A DNA stretch of 64,000 bases. It comes from Paenisporosarcina sp. HGH0030. Lineage in GTDB: Bacteria > Bacillota > Bacilli > Bacillales_A > Planococcaceae. The position numbers and the translations under genes were made by a program. Below are positions 29,001 through 37,800 of the stretch, piece after piece. The notes beneath the pieces were generated by a model. The model made no database searches, was not told the origin of the DNA, and worked only from the letters and a program-made list of their open reading frames with translations. The stretch is from assembly GCF_000411295.1 (NCBI RefSeq), contig NZ_KE150421.1:497324-561323 (forward strand), given 5' to 3'. Position 1 is the first letter of the stretch. Each line of letters begins with the position of its first letter.

Positions 29001-30224
29001 AAGTACGGTATTCCCGTTGATCAATCAAGTAATTCATTTGGTTATTCGTATGCATCACCACTTCCTTCAAAACCTATTCGTGTTGATAAAAATGGTAACT
29101 ATTCAGATCAAATTTTAGTTGATAGTAAATATGCAAAATTACCGATAGTGTTCTATGCTTTAGATGCTGCAAGGAATGCTTCTTCCTTCAAACACGTTGT
29201 ATTTACAAAAAATACAACACCTTACTATTATTTGAAAGCAAATAAACAAAGTATAACTACTGGAGAGACGATAAATTATACAGTTCGTTCAAATAATGTT
29301 AAAAACCTAAAAACGACAAAATTAACAATGCAAGTAGAAAAGAATCAAGGTGCAATTGAAAATGTAATTGTTAACGATTCGGTTAAACAATATGGCGACG
29401 CACAAGTTTCAGTAACAACTGCACCAACAACTTGGGAAAACAAATTACAATATACGTTTACATTTACGTATTTAGGTGATAAAACATTACCTGAGGACCT
29501 ACAGTTATTTAATTTTGACGTAAAAAGTCTAGATAAAAGCTATACTACAGAACCTTCAATTGGATGGGATTTCTATGGAACGACTATTGACCAATCAAAT
29601 GTAGAAATGAAAAATGTTTTCACTTATATAGATAATTATTTTGTAAATGCAAAAGTTTCAAGATTAACTGGTTCAGTACAAATAGAAGGTGCGAAAAATC
29701 CAACTACAGGCGAATCGAATTATGCAATTGATCACAGGACATTAGGAACGAAAGTAACATTAACATCATTTGATGGAAAAGCTATACTTGAAGCACCAAT
29801 ACCATCAAAACAAGGTGATTATGTTTTTGATGGTATTAAGGCAGATACAAAGCCGTATACGATTAAAGTAGATGTTCCTGGACACTTTACAATGTATGAA
29901 ACAGTAGACTACCTATTTGATGACATTCGTGGAGAATTAATAGGTAGATATTTCAGAGATTCTTTAAATGTTGCACCAGCTGGTGATGTTAATAAGGATG
30001 ATGTAATCGATGTATTAGACGCAATCGAGTTACAAAAACATTGGGGAACTAATAATGTAGCTACAGATTTTAACTTCGATAAGATTGTTGATAAAAAGGA
30101 TATGGATCTTCTTATTAATAACTATGAATTACAAAATAGTACAGTTCCAAATCCACCTAAAGCGAAAACTTCGTATAAAGGTTCTACATTAGATACTGTG
30201 TTAATTCAGTTAGGATTAAAATAA
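26052..30224 (+). CDS. Secreted S8 serine protease 2 (paralogue of protease 1)
   Basis: 1,390 aa, same architecture as its upstream neighbour: signal peptide 1-38, I9 prodomain about 80-187, Asp232 (GILDTGIDYNHPDL), His285, Asn381, inserted PA domain (about 440-545), Ser612 (SGTSMATPYVAG), Fn3-like domains, and a dockerin-like calcium-loop pair near the C-terminus (GDVNKDDVIDVLDA, DFNFDKIVDKKDM). By eye about three quarters of residues match protease 1. Most differences are synonymous or in the substrate-facing beta domains (for example the segment after IDTLELLNPIYS). Catalytic residues are intact, so both copies should work. Codon choice is more AT-rich than in copy 1. Confidence 0.93.
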   Translation: MAKKANNKSKVVKSLAVFALSSSFILSSIVQVPTTAKAVSYSNTENLLANLTPEQRAALNQMTTNESTGLQISSDIDLTTTEQTHVIVEFANKPAKVAKIEAASEGQQLSDSEASNLVDQDHETFQKDLGQVLVDEKSKKVNYKINRSYKNALNGVSMSLPANQIQNLLKSKVVKSVWSNETFTIDPPVQGKDNDPLKADEFNIANYTPYDGLNRLHAEGYTGKGIKVGILDTGIDYNHPDLKDAYKGGFDFVDDDNDPMETTYADWKKSGKPESNGSSVYYTEHGTHVAGIIGSRGVTDSEYTTIGAAPEADIYAYRVLGPYGSGQSDDIIAAVDRAVKDDMDVINMSLGNSLNDPLYATSIAVNNAVLSGVTTVVAAGNSGDKNYTLGSPGAAALALTVGASSVAIDIYQYAGAHNGENYNLRQLSKNYKDDLSTLKGKTLQLVDVGLGDPTGYAGKDIKGKFVLMSRGVYTLDSKIAYAKEQGAAGVIMYNDEANKAEGAIQSFLGESVNAIPSFSVSNEEGLTILEALKTGKTDFTFGDFTKIQTASDELAPFSSRGPSRVNYDIKPEVVAPGVSILSTVPFYINDKTVDGSKAEDYKYAYQRLSGTSMATPYVAGVSALLLQSNKSLQPEDIKSILMNTADPLSKNYSVFEIGSGRVDAYEAIHSNVEFEVVDQTPTSINGKQKLIKELTGGISFGSYGFDDQDINDSRKITVNNRSEQAKTFSVNVKFQTGLRGSKDAAQNGVTLTGPTSVKVNGINQKSIKFDLNIPKTAEKGTYEGYIVFTNNADPNEQYQIPFGGRVVYEGIDTLELLNPIYSNKITNVTAFDYPFMAGSLSLKSHMKTLDVVIQDPKTGEDLGLIGTFNTGVMNENQVYTLSRLVGAIYFPFTGDSKNPISSDYKLIRPGHYKLKLVGTSESGKTFSKAQDFMLEYGTPNFTSSFDSLDQKVIEYSDSDLDSKGQMLYDFKLNINDPEIDEAIKYGIPVDQSSNSFGYSYASPLPSKPIRVDKNGNYSDQILVDSKYAKLPIVFYALDAARNASSFKHVVFTKNTTPYYYLKANKQSITTGETINYTVRSNNVKNLKTTKLTMQVEKNQGAIENVIVNDSVKQYGDAQVSVTTAPTTWENKLQYTFTFTYLGDKTLPEDLQLFNFDVKSLDKSYTTEPSIGWDFYGTTIDQSNVEMKNVFTYIDNYFVNAKVSRLTGSVQIEGAKNPTTGESNYAIDHRTLGTKVTLTSFDGKAILEAPIPSKQGDYVFDGIKADTKPYTIKVDVPGHFTMYETVDYLFDDIRGELIGRYFRDSLNVAPAGDVNKDDVIDVLDAIELQKHWGTNNVATDFNFDKIVDKKDMDLLINNYELQNSTVPNPPKAKTSYKGSTLDTVLIQLGLK

Positions 30225-30300
30225 TCCTAAGCTAGTTTCTATAATCAAATGAAGAACCATAATATGACTTACTATAGTAATTAAATAGGATCTTACGAAG

Positions 30301-30335
30301 CCTTAGCCCTGTATTTTATTGGGTTAAGGTTTTTT
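30301..30335 (+). terminator. Protease 2 terminator
   Basis: CCTTAGCCC (30301-30309) and GGGTTAAGG (30321-30329) with one G-U pair, then T6: the duplicate of 25504-25538. Confidence 0.75.
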
Positions 30336-30405
30336 ATTTACTTTTGAAATCAATCTCTCTGCGTTCAGAAAGTATCAATTCCATAAGGGGACATTTTAAA
30401 TATCT

Positions 30406-30848
30406 GACTGACTTAAATACGATCGGGGGCTTTTCTGGATTATCCATGCAGTGCGGATGTTCCATGACGAGCTTCTTCAGGAATGAGAAATGCGCTTTTT
30501 ATTTAACTAAAAGGAATTTAATAGAGGCCGGGAATTTATGAAGGGTTTACTATTAGCTATTCTAGGTGCTTTTGCTAGTTGGGTGATTTGTGGTGGTAAA
30601 AAAAGGCATATCACTTATTATAAGTGACACGCCTTTTATTCAGGATTGATTAGTAATTCCGCCATTATTAAAGCTTTATTAGTTTGATTTATTTTAATGT
30701 AATAGTTAAACAATTCTTTTATCAACAATGCAGCATTAAAAAGAGGCATACCAGTTATTGCCGGAGAAAATGCATGGTAACAACAAAACTTTTAAAAGCC
30801 TATTACCTCCATCTGATCCAACACTGACTAAAATATATACTTAATTGT
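30406..30848. other. Intergenic stretch with small relics
   Basis: No full gene. A 29-codon frame (30538-30627) starts MKGLLLAILGAF, like the first helix of a DMT-type transporter, but runs into a terminator hairpin. It is probably a fragment. The remainder shows nothing I recognise. Confidence 0.4.
30598..30638. terminator. Hairpin with flanking A and T runs
   Basis: AAAAGGC...TCACTTA pairs with TAAGTGA...GCCTTTT (11 of 13 pairs). Could stop transcription on either strand. Confidence 0.55.
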
Positions 30849-32324
30849 TCATTCAATAGGTAACATGAGACGAAATATAGTTTCATGCGGTGAGGTTGAT
30901 ACCAAGAACAATTCACAATTATTAGCTTCAGCAAGTAATCGACTTAATGGTAACCCAAGTCCTAATCCCTGCTTCTTCTTTCTTTTACTGTCTCCTCGAT
31001 AATATCGTTCGAAAATATAAGGAATTTCTGGTTCTGCAATCCCTTTACCATTATCTAATATATCAAGGTATAGCTTTTTGTCTTCAATAGTCATGCTTAA
31101 GGTGATTTTAGTAGTTTCTGCTCCTGCACTATTCATTAAGAGATTAAGTAGAATTTGCTTAATTTGACCTCTATCTGCTACTATTTTCAGTGGTTTGATT
31201 AAAGGAGAGGCATCAAAGTCTATATCTTTAAAACCTTCTATAGAATGAACCTGTTGCATTACCTCTTCTATTACCTCCCAGAGAGGGAATAATACAAACT
31301 CTCCATGAACAGTGCTGGATTCTAATGACGCAAAATCTAATAAATCTTCTACCATTTTTTGCATTCTCTTAGCTTCTTCTAACGTTGTTAATAAAAATTG
31401 ATCTGCTGTTTCCCCTGTGACAATGCCTCCTTGGACGGCTTGAATCATCCCACGAATCGAAGTAACAGGGGTTCTTAATTCATGAGAAACGCCTGCAAGT
31501 AAATCAGTTCTCATTTGTTCAAGTTGTTGCAAACGCTTTGTCATTATCTTAAAAGAAGAAAATAGTTGTTGTAATTCAGCCTCTTTTACTTTCGATGCTG
31601 AAGGAAGATTCGGTGAGTAATCTCCTTCTGAAACTTTTCTCGCAGCTTCAGTTAATTGATGTAAGGGAAGTATTAATTTTCTAGAAAGATGATATATTAC
31701 AAGCCAACCTCCAAATGCGACACCTAAAATAATAAGTACAAGAAGTCCATAAGTTTCTATATTTTCCGAAAACAATTCTGGTGAAGGGGTACTTAAATAT
31801 AAAGCACCAATAACATTCCCATCTATACTTAGAGGCATGCCAACACGGAGCCATGTAACATCTTTATATTCAATTTTTTCTTTAGTTTTTTTACCGCTTA
31901 GAACACTTTCTATAGTAGGTGGTGTTTTAGCAAGAGTCTCGGATATTGATATATCTAGACTCGAAAAGTTAACAAGATTATGACCCTCTTCATTAAAAAT
32001 TTGCATAAAATCTTGAGCAACAGGACGGACTACTTCCGTTGGTAAAGCAGGTATAGGAACGGGAGTGGAAGGTACGCTAGGTATTTGACCTTGGTGAAAA
32101 CTGGGTTGTGATTGCACCATATTGGTAGCGTGTATGTATGAAGCGCTAAGTTGTTCAGCTCTCGCCTGGAGTATTTGAAAACTTTGTTGATTTTGATTTA
32201 CTTTTAGCAATACACCAGCGATAATCCCTAAAATGATAAGAATGGCTATTAGTACACCCGCATATCTTCGAGTCCAAAAACGAAGTAAAGGGATACTTTT
32301 ATCAGACTGTAAGCTAGTTAACAC
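30849..32324 (-). CDS. Sensor histidine kinase (system 1)
   Basis: 491-aa membrane kinase. TM1 about 21-41; outside sensor region about 50-190 containing a Pro-rich stretch (VPSTPVPIPALP) and a Cache/PAS-like end (LSIDGNVIGALYLS); TM2 about 191-212; HAMP about 213-265. Phospho-acceptor His281 in AGVSHELRTPVTS; HATPase boxes NLLMNSAGA, DNGKGI and GLGLGLPLSRLL. Overlaps its response regulator by 11 bp. Divergent neighbour is the small secreted repeat protein, a likely target. The signal is unknown; secretion or cell-wall stress is a contextual guess given the adjacent secreted proteases. Confidence 0.93.
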   Translation of the reverse strand: MLTSLQSDKSIPLLRFWTRRYAGVLIAILIILGIIAGVLLKVNQNQQSFQILQARAEQLSASYIHATNMVQSQPSFHQGQIPSVPSTPVPIPALPTEVVRPVAQDFMQIFNEEGHNLVNFSSLDISISETLAKTPPTIESVLSGKKTKEKIEYKDVTWLRVGMPLSIDGNVIGALYLSTPSPELFSENIETYGLLVLIILGVAFGGWLVIYHLSRKLILPLHQLTEAARKVSEGDYSPNLPSASKVKEAELQQLFSSFKIMTKRLQQLEQMRTDLLAGVSHELRTPVTSIRGMIQAVQGGIVTGETADQFLLTTLEEAKRMQKMVEDLLDFASLESSTVHGEFVLFPLWEVIEEVMQQVHSIEGFKDIDFDASPLIKPLKIVADRGQIKQILLNLLMNSAGAETTKITLSMTIEDKKLYLDILDNGKGIAEPEIPYIFERYYRGDSKRKKKQGLGLGLPLSRLLAEANNCELFLVSTSPHETIFRLMLPIE

Positions 32325-32991
32325 GTATCATATACCCCGTTCCACGTACTGTTTTAATTTCGCCCTCATCTGAAGACCAATCACACAAGTGTTGACGAAT
32401 TCTTTTAATTGAAGCATCTACAGCTCTATCTGCACCGTTATAATTCATACCCCAAACATAATCCAAGAGTTGATCACGAGTAAAGCATTGATTTGGGTGT
32501 TTTCCTAGGAAAGCAAGCAGTCCCCAATCACGTGGTGACAAAGGAATTAATTCATCATAAAAAGAGGCAGTATGAGTTGTAAGATTTATTACAAGATGGC
32601 CTAATCTAATTAATTCATTATCTTCTAAATGTGAGGAACGGCGTAATACAGCTTGAACTCGAGCCACAACTTCCTCAGGATCGAATGGTTTTGTGATATA
32701 ATCATCAGCCCCTTGTCCAAGCCCTGCTAGTCTTTCGGGCACACTACCTCTAGCTGTTAGGATAATGACAGGACAACTACCATATTGACGGATTTGTTTT
32801 AGAATCTCTAGCCCATCATTTTGAGGCAACATCAAATCCAAAAGTACCAATGAAGGTTTATAATTTAAAAAAAATTGAACTACATTACCTTCGCCTGAAT
32901 GGGAAGCAACCGAAAAATCCTTTCTTTCCAAATATACTTTTAATATCTGAACAATTGGTAACTCGTCCTCAATAAGTAAGATGCGCTTCAC
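32314..32991 (-). CDS. OmpR-family response regulator (system 1)
   Basis: 225-aa cytoplasmic regulator: receiver domain with phospho-acceptor Asp52 (LVLLDLMLP), acidic pocket IEDE and Lys in DDYITKPF; winged-helix DNA-binding domain about 130-222 (SPRDWGLLAFL, RAVDASIKRIRQHL, TVRGTGYMI). GTG start with AAAGGATG upstream. Cotranscribed with the kinase. Confidence 0.95.
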   Translation of the reverse strand: MKRILLIEDELPIVQILKVYLERKDFSVASHSGEGNVVQFFLNYKPSLVLLDLMLPQNDGLEILKQIRQYGSCPVIILTARGSVPERLAGLGQGADDYITKPFDPEEVVARVQAVLRRSSHLEDNELIRLGHLVINLTTHTASFYDELIPLSPRDWGLLAFLGKHPNQCFTRDQLLDYVWGMNYNGADRAVDASIKRIRQHLCDWSSDEGEIKTVRGTGYMIRVN

Positions 32992-33240
32992 TACAAAACA
33001 TCCTTTCTACGATACTTTGAAAAAAAAGCTAAGTCGTTAGTGTATAGCTTGAATATGTCGGTAAAATGACAACGCTTCATTATTTTCTATCTAAGCAATT
33101 GATTTAACTGTAGGTTACTGCCCGTGTGTCAGGGTGATACACTACATTTTTTACATCGTCATATTGTTGTCACATTAATTAGATAAATTTGAAGTGTGGG
33201 AAACAACATCCCATACTAAAAATAAGGAGGAATTATTAAA
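32992..33240. other. Divergent regulatory region
   Basis: 249 bp between the response regulator and the secreted repeat protein. A stem GTGTGGGA/TCCCATAC (about 33193-33216) lies just before the AAGGAGG of the plus-strand gene and could be an operator or leader hairpin. No convincing sigma-A boxes. Confidence 0.4.
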
Positions 33241-33558
33241 ATGAAAAAAATTCTATTATTAGGCGCAACGACATTAGCAGTTTCAGTATTTGCAGGATCG
33301 GCTTTAGCTTCTCCACTTTTTGAAAAGGAATCGACACCAGCCGTAGAATCGACACCAGCAGTAAAAGTGACACCAAAAGAAGAAAAGACAACAAAAGAGG
33401 AATCGACACCAACAGTTGAATCCACACCAGCAGCAGTAGTGACACCAAAAGAAGAAAAGAACACAAAAGAGGGATCGACACCAACAGTTGAATCTACACC
33501 AGCAGCAGTAGTGACACCAGCATTTGAAGCGAAAAAAAAAGAAACTGTAACAAAGTAG
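33241..33558 (+). CDS. Secreted Thr/Pro/Glu/Lys repeat protein
   Basis: 105 aa: signal peptide (about 1-23, ending SALA-S), then a low-complexity mature part. Two nearly perfect 24-residue repeats begin VTPKEEK and contain ESTPTVESTPAAV; degenerate halves lie at either side. No Cys, no hydrophobic core, so probably an extended wall-associated or shed polypeptide. AAGGAGG precedes the ATG. Divergent from the two-component system 1 genes. Function unknown. The repeat DNA also gives an open frame on the opposite strand, which is a shadow. Confidence 0.75.
   Translation: MKKILLLGATTLAVSVFAGSALASPLFEKESTPAVESTPAVKVTPKEEKTTKEESTPTVESTPAAVVTPKEEKNTKEGSTPTVESTPAAVVTPAFEAKKKETVTK
33367..33510 (+). 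repeat. 72-bp in-frame tandem repeat (two units)
   Basis: Units 33367-33438 and 33439-33510 differ at only a few bases. Each encodes 24 residues of the secreted repeat protein. Confidence 0.85.
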
Positions 33559-33894
33559 AAATCCAAATCAAAAAATTTTAGTGATCAGAGCTTTAAAGAG
33601 TATCCTTAACTTGGTTGCAGGTACAGAACCTCAACCAACAAAAGAAATTCGGTGCATCTAGTTAGAAACTAATCCGAATCAGCTCACTCTTTATCTGTTC
33701 AACGAAGTAGAAGTAACTGATTAGATAGTACTTTATCAACTCTTACATTAGTTGAAGACAATTCCAACTGATTGCCATGTCCTAAAAAAAACTAATTAAA
33801 GTATAGAGCAAAGCGCCCATGTGAAAACTTGGGCGCTATTTGACATTTACGAAGAAATGATTCACTACGGCTCTTAGTCATGTACATGTTTTGA
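33559..33894. other. Intergenic region
   Basis: A possible hairpin near 33814-33832 (GCGCCCatgtgaaaacttgGGCGC) could terminate either flank. Otherwise nothing recognised. Confidence 0.4.
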
Positions 33895-34340
33895 TCACGA
33901 CCCACTTTTTAAGATGACATGAAAGCAAGTTCCGTTACTTTCATTGTCAGTAACATTAATCGTACCGTTATGCTTGTTGATAATGCTGTCAACAATTGAA
34001 TGACCTAAGCCTGAACCACCCAGTTGACGGGAGCGTGATTTGTCAACACGATAAAAAGATTCAAATATTTTCTGTTTGTATTTGTCGGCATGCCGATGCC
34101 TGTATCTATAATTTTGATTGAAACCTGTTCCTTACTTAATCTGTTTACAATAACCTCAACTGTTCCGCAGTCAATATTGTACTTAATTCCGTTTTCCACC
34201 AAGGTTAAAAAGCACGATACAATAGGTCAGTGTTTCCAAAAACAACACTATATTCACAATCTAAGGTCATTGTAACATTCTTATCTTTAGTGATACGAGA
34301 AAGCTCGGAAATAATATCCTCAAAAAATCCTTTACGTAAA
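33895..34340 (-). pseudogene. Histidine kinase 3' fragment (copy of system 2 kinase)
   Basis: About 90% identical at the DNA level to 39775-40200, the HATPase end of the system 2 kinase, but with frameshifts (for example in the 'GIGMPTNTNRKY' region, where the intact copy reads GIGIADKDKNK). Only the ATPase third is present. It ends HVILKSGS, which probably preserves the original C-terminus of the kinase. Confidence 0.85.
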
Positions 34341-34344
34341 TGCG

Positions 34345-34500
34345 CTGTAGCTTTAAGGTGAATAGCTTTTTCTTTTGACCATCTGTTTGATCGACTTTTA
34401 CATAGTCCAAATATCTTGTCTGTAATTATTTCTTCACTTGCTCTTAAAAAATCCTCGTTCTTCGATGTTAGGACGACAGGAGTTTGATAATGTCCTGACT
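34345..34500 (-). pseudogene. IS110-family transposase fragment
   Basis: Minus-strand piece reading GHYQTPVVLTSKNEDF, matching the relic at 20361-20724 (GYYQTPVVITWKNED), followed by a lysine-rich stretch that may be the middle of the same protein. It joins the kinase fragment to the protease 3 leader. Confidence 0.6.
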
Positions 34501-34860
34501 CTTATTATATCACTCTTGGTATAGCACTTTTGTTTTATATAGGTATAGTACCAATGACAACAAAAGTTACTACCTAAGTTTAATTTTCAGAAAAGTAGAA
34601 ATGTGGGATGATGAAGTTAATTGATTGATAGTTCTGAATATTTAATAACTGGTTAATAAACTCAGTAGATGCTAGATTAGTTGAAAAATTTTAATAACCT
34701 GATGTTGAAAGACAGATCAGTGTACTAAATGTGAAGTTAAGTCATTAGCACGAAACCACCACATTTTTACAAATATATTAATCTACTATTTAGTAAGGAA
34801 AAGGGGGAAATTTTATGAGAAAGAGGAGAAACAAAAAAATTGTTAATGTAATGACCGCAG
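34488..34860. repeat. Protease 3 leader (copy of 20837-21180)
   Basis: The intact version of the leader block also found before protease 1. It runs into the first codons of protease 3. Confidence 0.8.
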
Positions 34861-37800
34861 GATTGGTATCTGCAGTACTTTTGTCAACAAGTACTGTTCA
34901 CTCATTTGCTTATGATGCCACCACCTCCAAAACGCCGGCCAACCAGGCGTCCAAGCAACTGCAGAACAACATGGTTGTCGACTCGCACACTGTTACCCTT
35001 ATCACGGGCGAAGTTGTGACGCTGGAAAAAAACGCCGACGGCTTGCAATCAGCAACGCTTGCTCCAAACCCTGATGGAACCGAAGTAGGTGTAACCACGT
35101 TGAGTTTGGGAGACGATTTCTACCTCATCCCGGATAAGGCACAACCGTACCTAGCAGCAAATGAGCTTGACCGCGAGTTGTTTAATATCACCAAGTTGGT
35201 CGAGTACGGCTACGACGACGCTCACGTCTCCGATATCCCGTTGATCGCGACTTACTCAGGCACAGAAAGTCATACGGACGAAGCGTTAGAACAGGCTGCT
35301 CCGGCAGGTTCAAAAAAGGACAAGGTATTAGATAGCGCTAATGGTGTGGCGCTAAAGGCGAGCAAATCGATGTCGGCGAAGTTCTGGGAAGCGGTAGACG
35401 ATGACAGCTCCAAAGCTGCGACCGCACCGAAACTTGCCGATGGCATAAACAAGTTGTGGCTTGACAAACCGGTGCAAGTGATGTTGGACAAGAGTGTTCC
35501 ACAAATTGGAGCACCTACAGCGTGGGCAGCAGGGTATGATGGCACAGGTGTGAAAGTGGCTATCTTAGATACTGGGATCGATCCGAATCATGCTGATGTT
35601 AAAAATGCTATCGCTGAAGCGAAGAGTTTCGTACCGGGTGAAGATTATGTAGATCACCACGGGCACGGTACGCATGTTGCTTCGACTGTCGCGGGATCAG
35701 GCGCTGCTTCTGGAGGTAAATATAAGGGCGTAGCTCCTGGTGCAAAACTTCTAATTGGGAAGGTGCTTAGCAACGCAGGATCAGGTTCTACATCTAGTAT
35801 CATCGAAGCAATGCAGTGGGCAGTTCAGGAAAAGGCCGATGTTGTCAGTATGAGCCTTGGTTCGGATGAACCAAGCGACGGAACAGATCCACTGAGTCAA
35901 GCGGTCAACAATTTGAGTGATACAAGCAACACACTATTTGTTATTGCTGCAGGTAATGCGGGTCCAGATAAGAGTACCATTGGTGCGCCAGGGGTAGCCG
36001 AAAAAGCATTGACCGTTGGGGCAGTTGACAAAAGCGCAAACGAATTTTTGGCTAATTTCTCAAGTCGCGGTCCTGTTATCAATAATTTCAGAGCTAAACC
36101 TGAGATTACGGCACCAGGAGTAGCAATCGTAGCTGCTCGTGCAGCAGGAACCACTATGGGTACGGCCGTTGATAACTACTACACTAGTGCCAATGGTACA
36201 TCAATGGCTACACCACATGTTTCCGGTGCTGCAGCCATTCTGAAACAAAGACACCCTGATTGGTCAGGAGACCATATTAAGCAGGTATTAACTGGTACTG
36301 CAGTAGCAAATACCCGCTACTCAGCTAATCAACAAGGTGGCGGACGTGTAGATATCACGAAAGCCTTAGAGGCTAACGTGTATAGCAGTCCTGCAGTTGT
36401 CAGTATGGGAGCCGGGTTTGTTGATACTAAACTAATAGAAAAGACATATAATTATGTCAACCCAACTGACAGTGATATGACATTGAATCTCGTCATGACA
36501 GCCAAGAATGAGAATCAAACAGCGGCACCGGCTGGAATGTTCACACTCAGCAAGTCAGTGGTCACTGTCCCAGCACATGGCAACAGTGAGATGAAGGTAA
36601 CATTTGATACATCGCTTGGCACTATTGCAGATTATCAAGCAGTGGTAAAAGCTACTTCAAGTGACGGTAAAATCATTAACACGACTATTGGTGGAACAAA
36701 AACAGAACCGTTAGTTGATTTAGTAATTAATGAGATCGATCGCAACGGAAAACCGGCTGGAGGCGATATGGTGTGGTTCAACCATGACACGGGGGTTGGT
36801 AAACAGGTATATCCTAATAGCAGCGGGAAGACCAGATTATCCTTGCAGCCGGGACGTTACGCGGTAATTAGTACACTAAACACAAATGACGAGGCCGGAA
36901 TACCTCAGAACTATACCCTAGCCTCAGTGCCTATGATAGAGCTAAAGAGTAATGAGAAGCAAGAGATCACGTTTGATGCCCGATTAGCCAAGGAGATCAA
37001 AGTTACAACGCCTAAGGAGTCCGAAAAGCACGGTTGGAAATTCGGAGTCCGCGAGCGGATGGACACAAACCACTTCGGATTTGACTACATGAGGAATTTT
37101 ATTGGCGAAACTCACGCCTACGTGTTACCAGTCAAGGCGCCAAATAATGTTGGTTTGTTCGAGTTCAACTTCCATTCGCGCAACTACGCCCCTGCTATCA
37201 AGGCAACCTATGATGACAATATGAACGAGTCGATTCCGCTTCTGCCAGTGCACTTTGCGCCTAAGTTGGACGGCGATAAGACACTCCAAGCGGTCAACGT
37301 CGGCGTGGCACTACCAGCGGATCTCAGCGGCATAGACATCCATGGAAAGCTAGCGGTCATCACCAGCGATTCGAAACAGAATCCGAGAGACCAAATAAAA
37401 GCAGTGATGGGTGCTGGCGCCGCAGGAGTGATCGTCGTCAATAACAACGGGGAGAGGTTCAATCTAGGTGTATATATAATTGACAACGTCGTCATCCCGG
37501 CCTATACTCTTGGCCAAAGCGACGGAGAAGTGCTCTTCAACAGAATCGCCAATGGTCCTACCTGGATCAAGCTGCATGGAATCGCCAACAGTCCGTACGT
37601 GTACAATTATGCGTCGATGATTAATGGTGAAATTCCGGATAATCCTGTTGACGCGGTGACAGAAGAAAACTCTACCGTTGTGAAGGCCCACTACCGCAGG
37701 CCAAATGGCTGGTTGAAGTCTGGCGACTGGGCCGTGGCATTACGTAAGGACGAAGGTGGCTTCTTTGCATTCCTTGATAAATTCGAGGAAAAAACACCGG

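Larger units (their letters stand above)
25980..30405 (+). repeat. Tandem duplication unit 2
   Basis: Second copy of the leader-protease-terminator unit. Signal-peptide and catalytic regions are nearly identical to unit 1; divergence concentrates in the C-terminal beta domains. Confidence 0.85.

Noticed and set aside
30344-30541. 65-codon frame after protease 2
   Set aside because: Begins inside the duplicated terminator-flanking DNA and has no ribosome site or motif.
33367-33510. CRISPR-like direct repeats
   Set aside because: The units are adjacent and in frame within a coding region, with no spacers and no cas genes.
33216-33566. Long minus-strand frame opposite the secreted repeat protein
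   Set aside because: Open only because the 72-bp repeat has no stops in that frame; no start signals.
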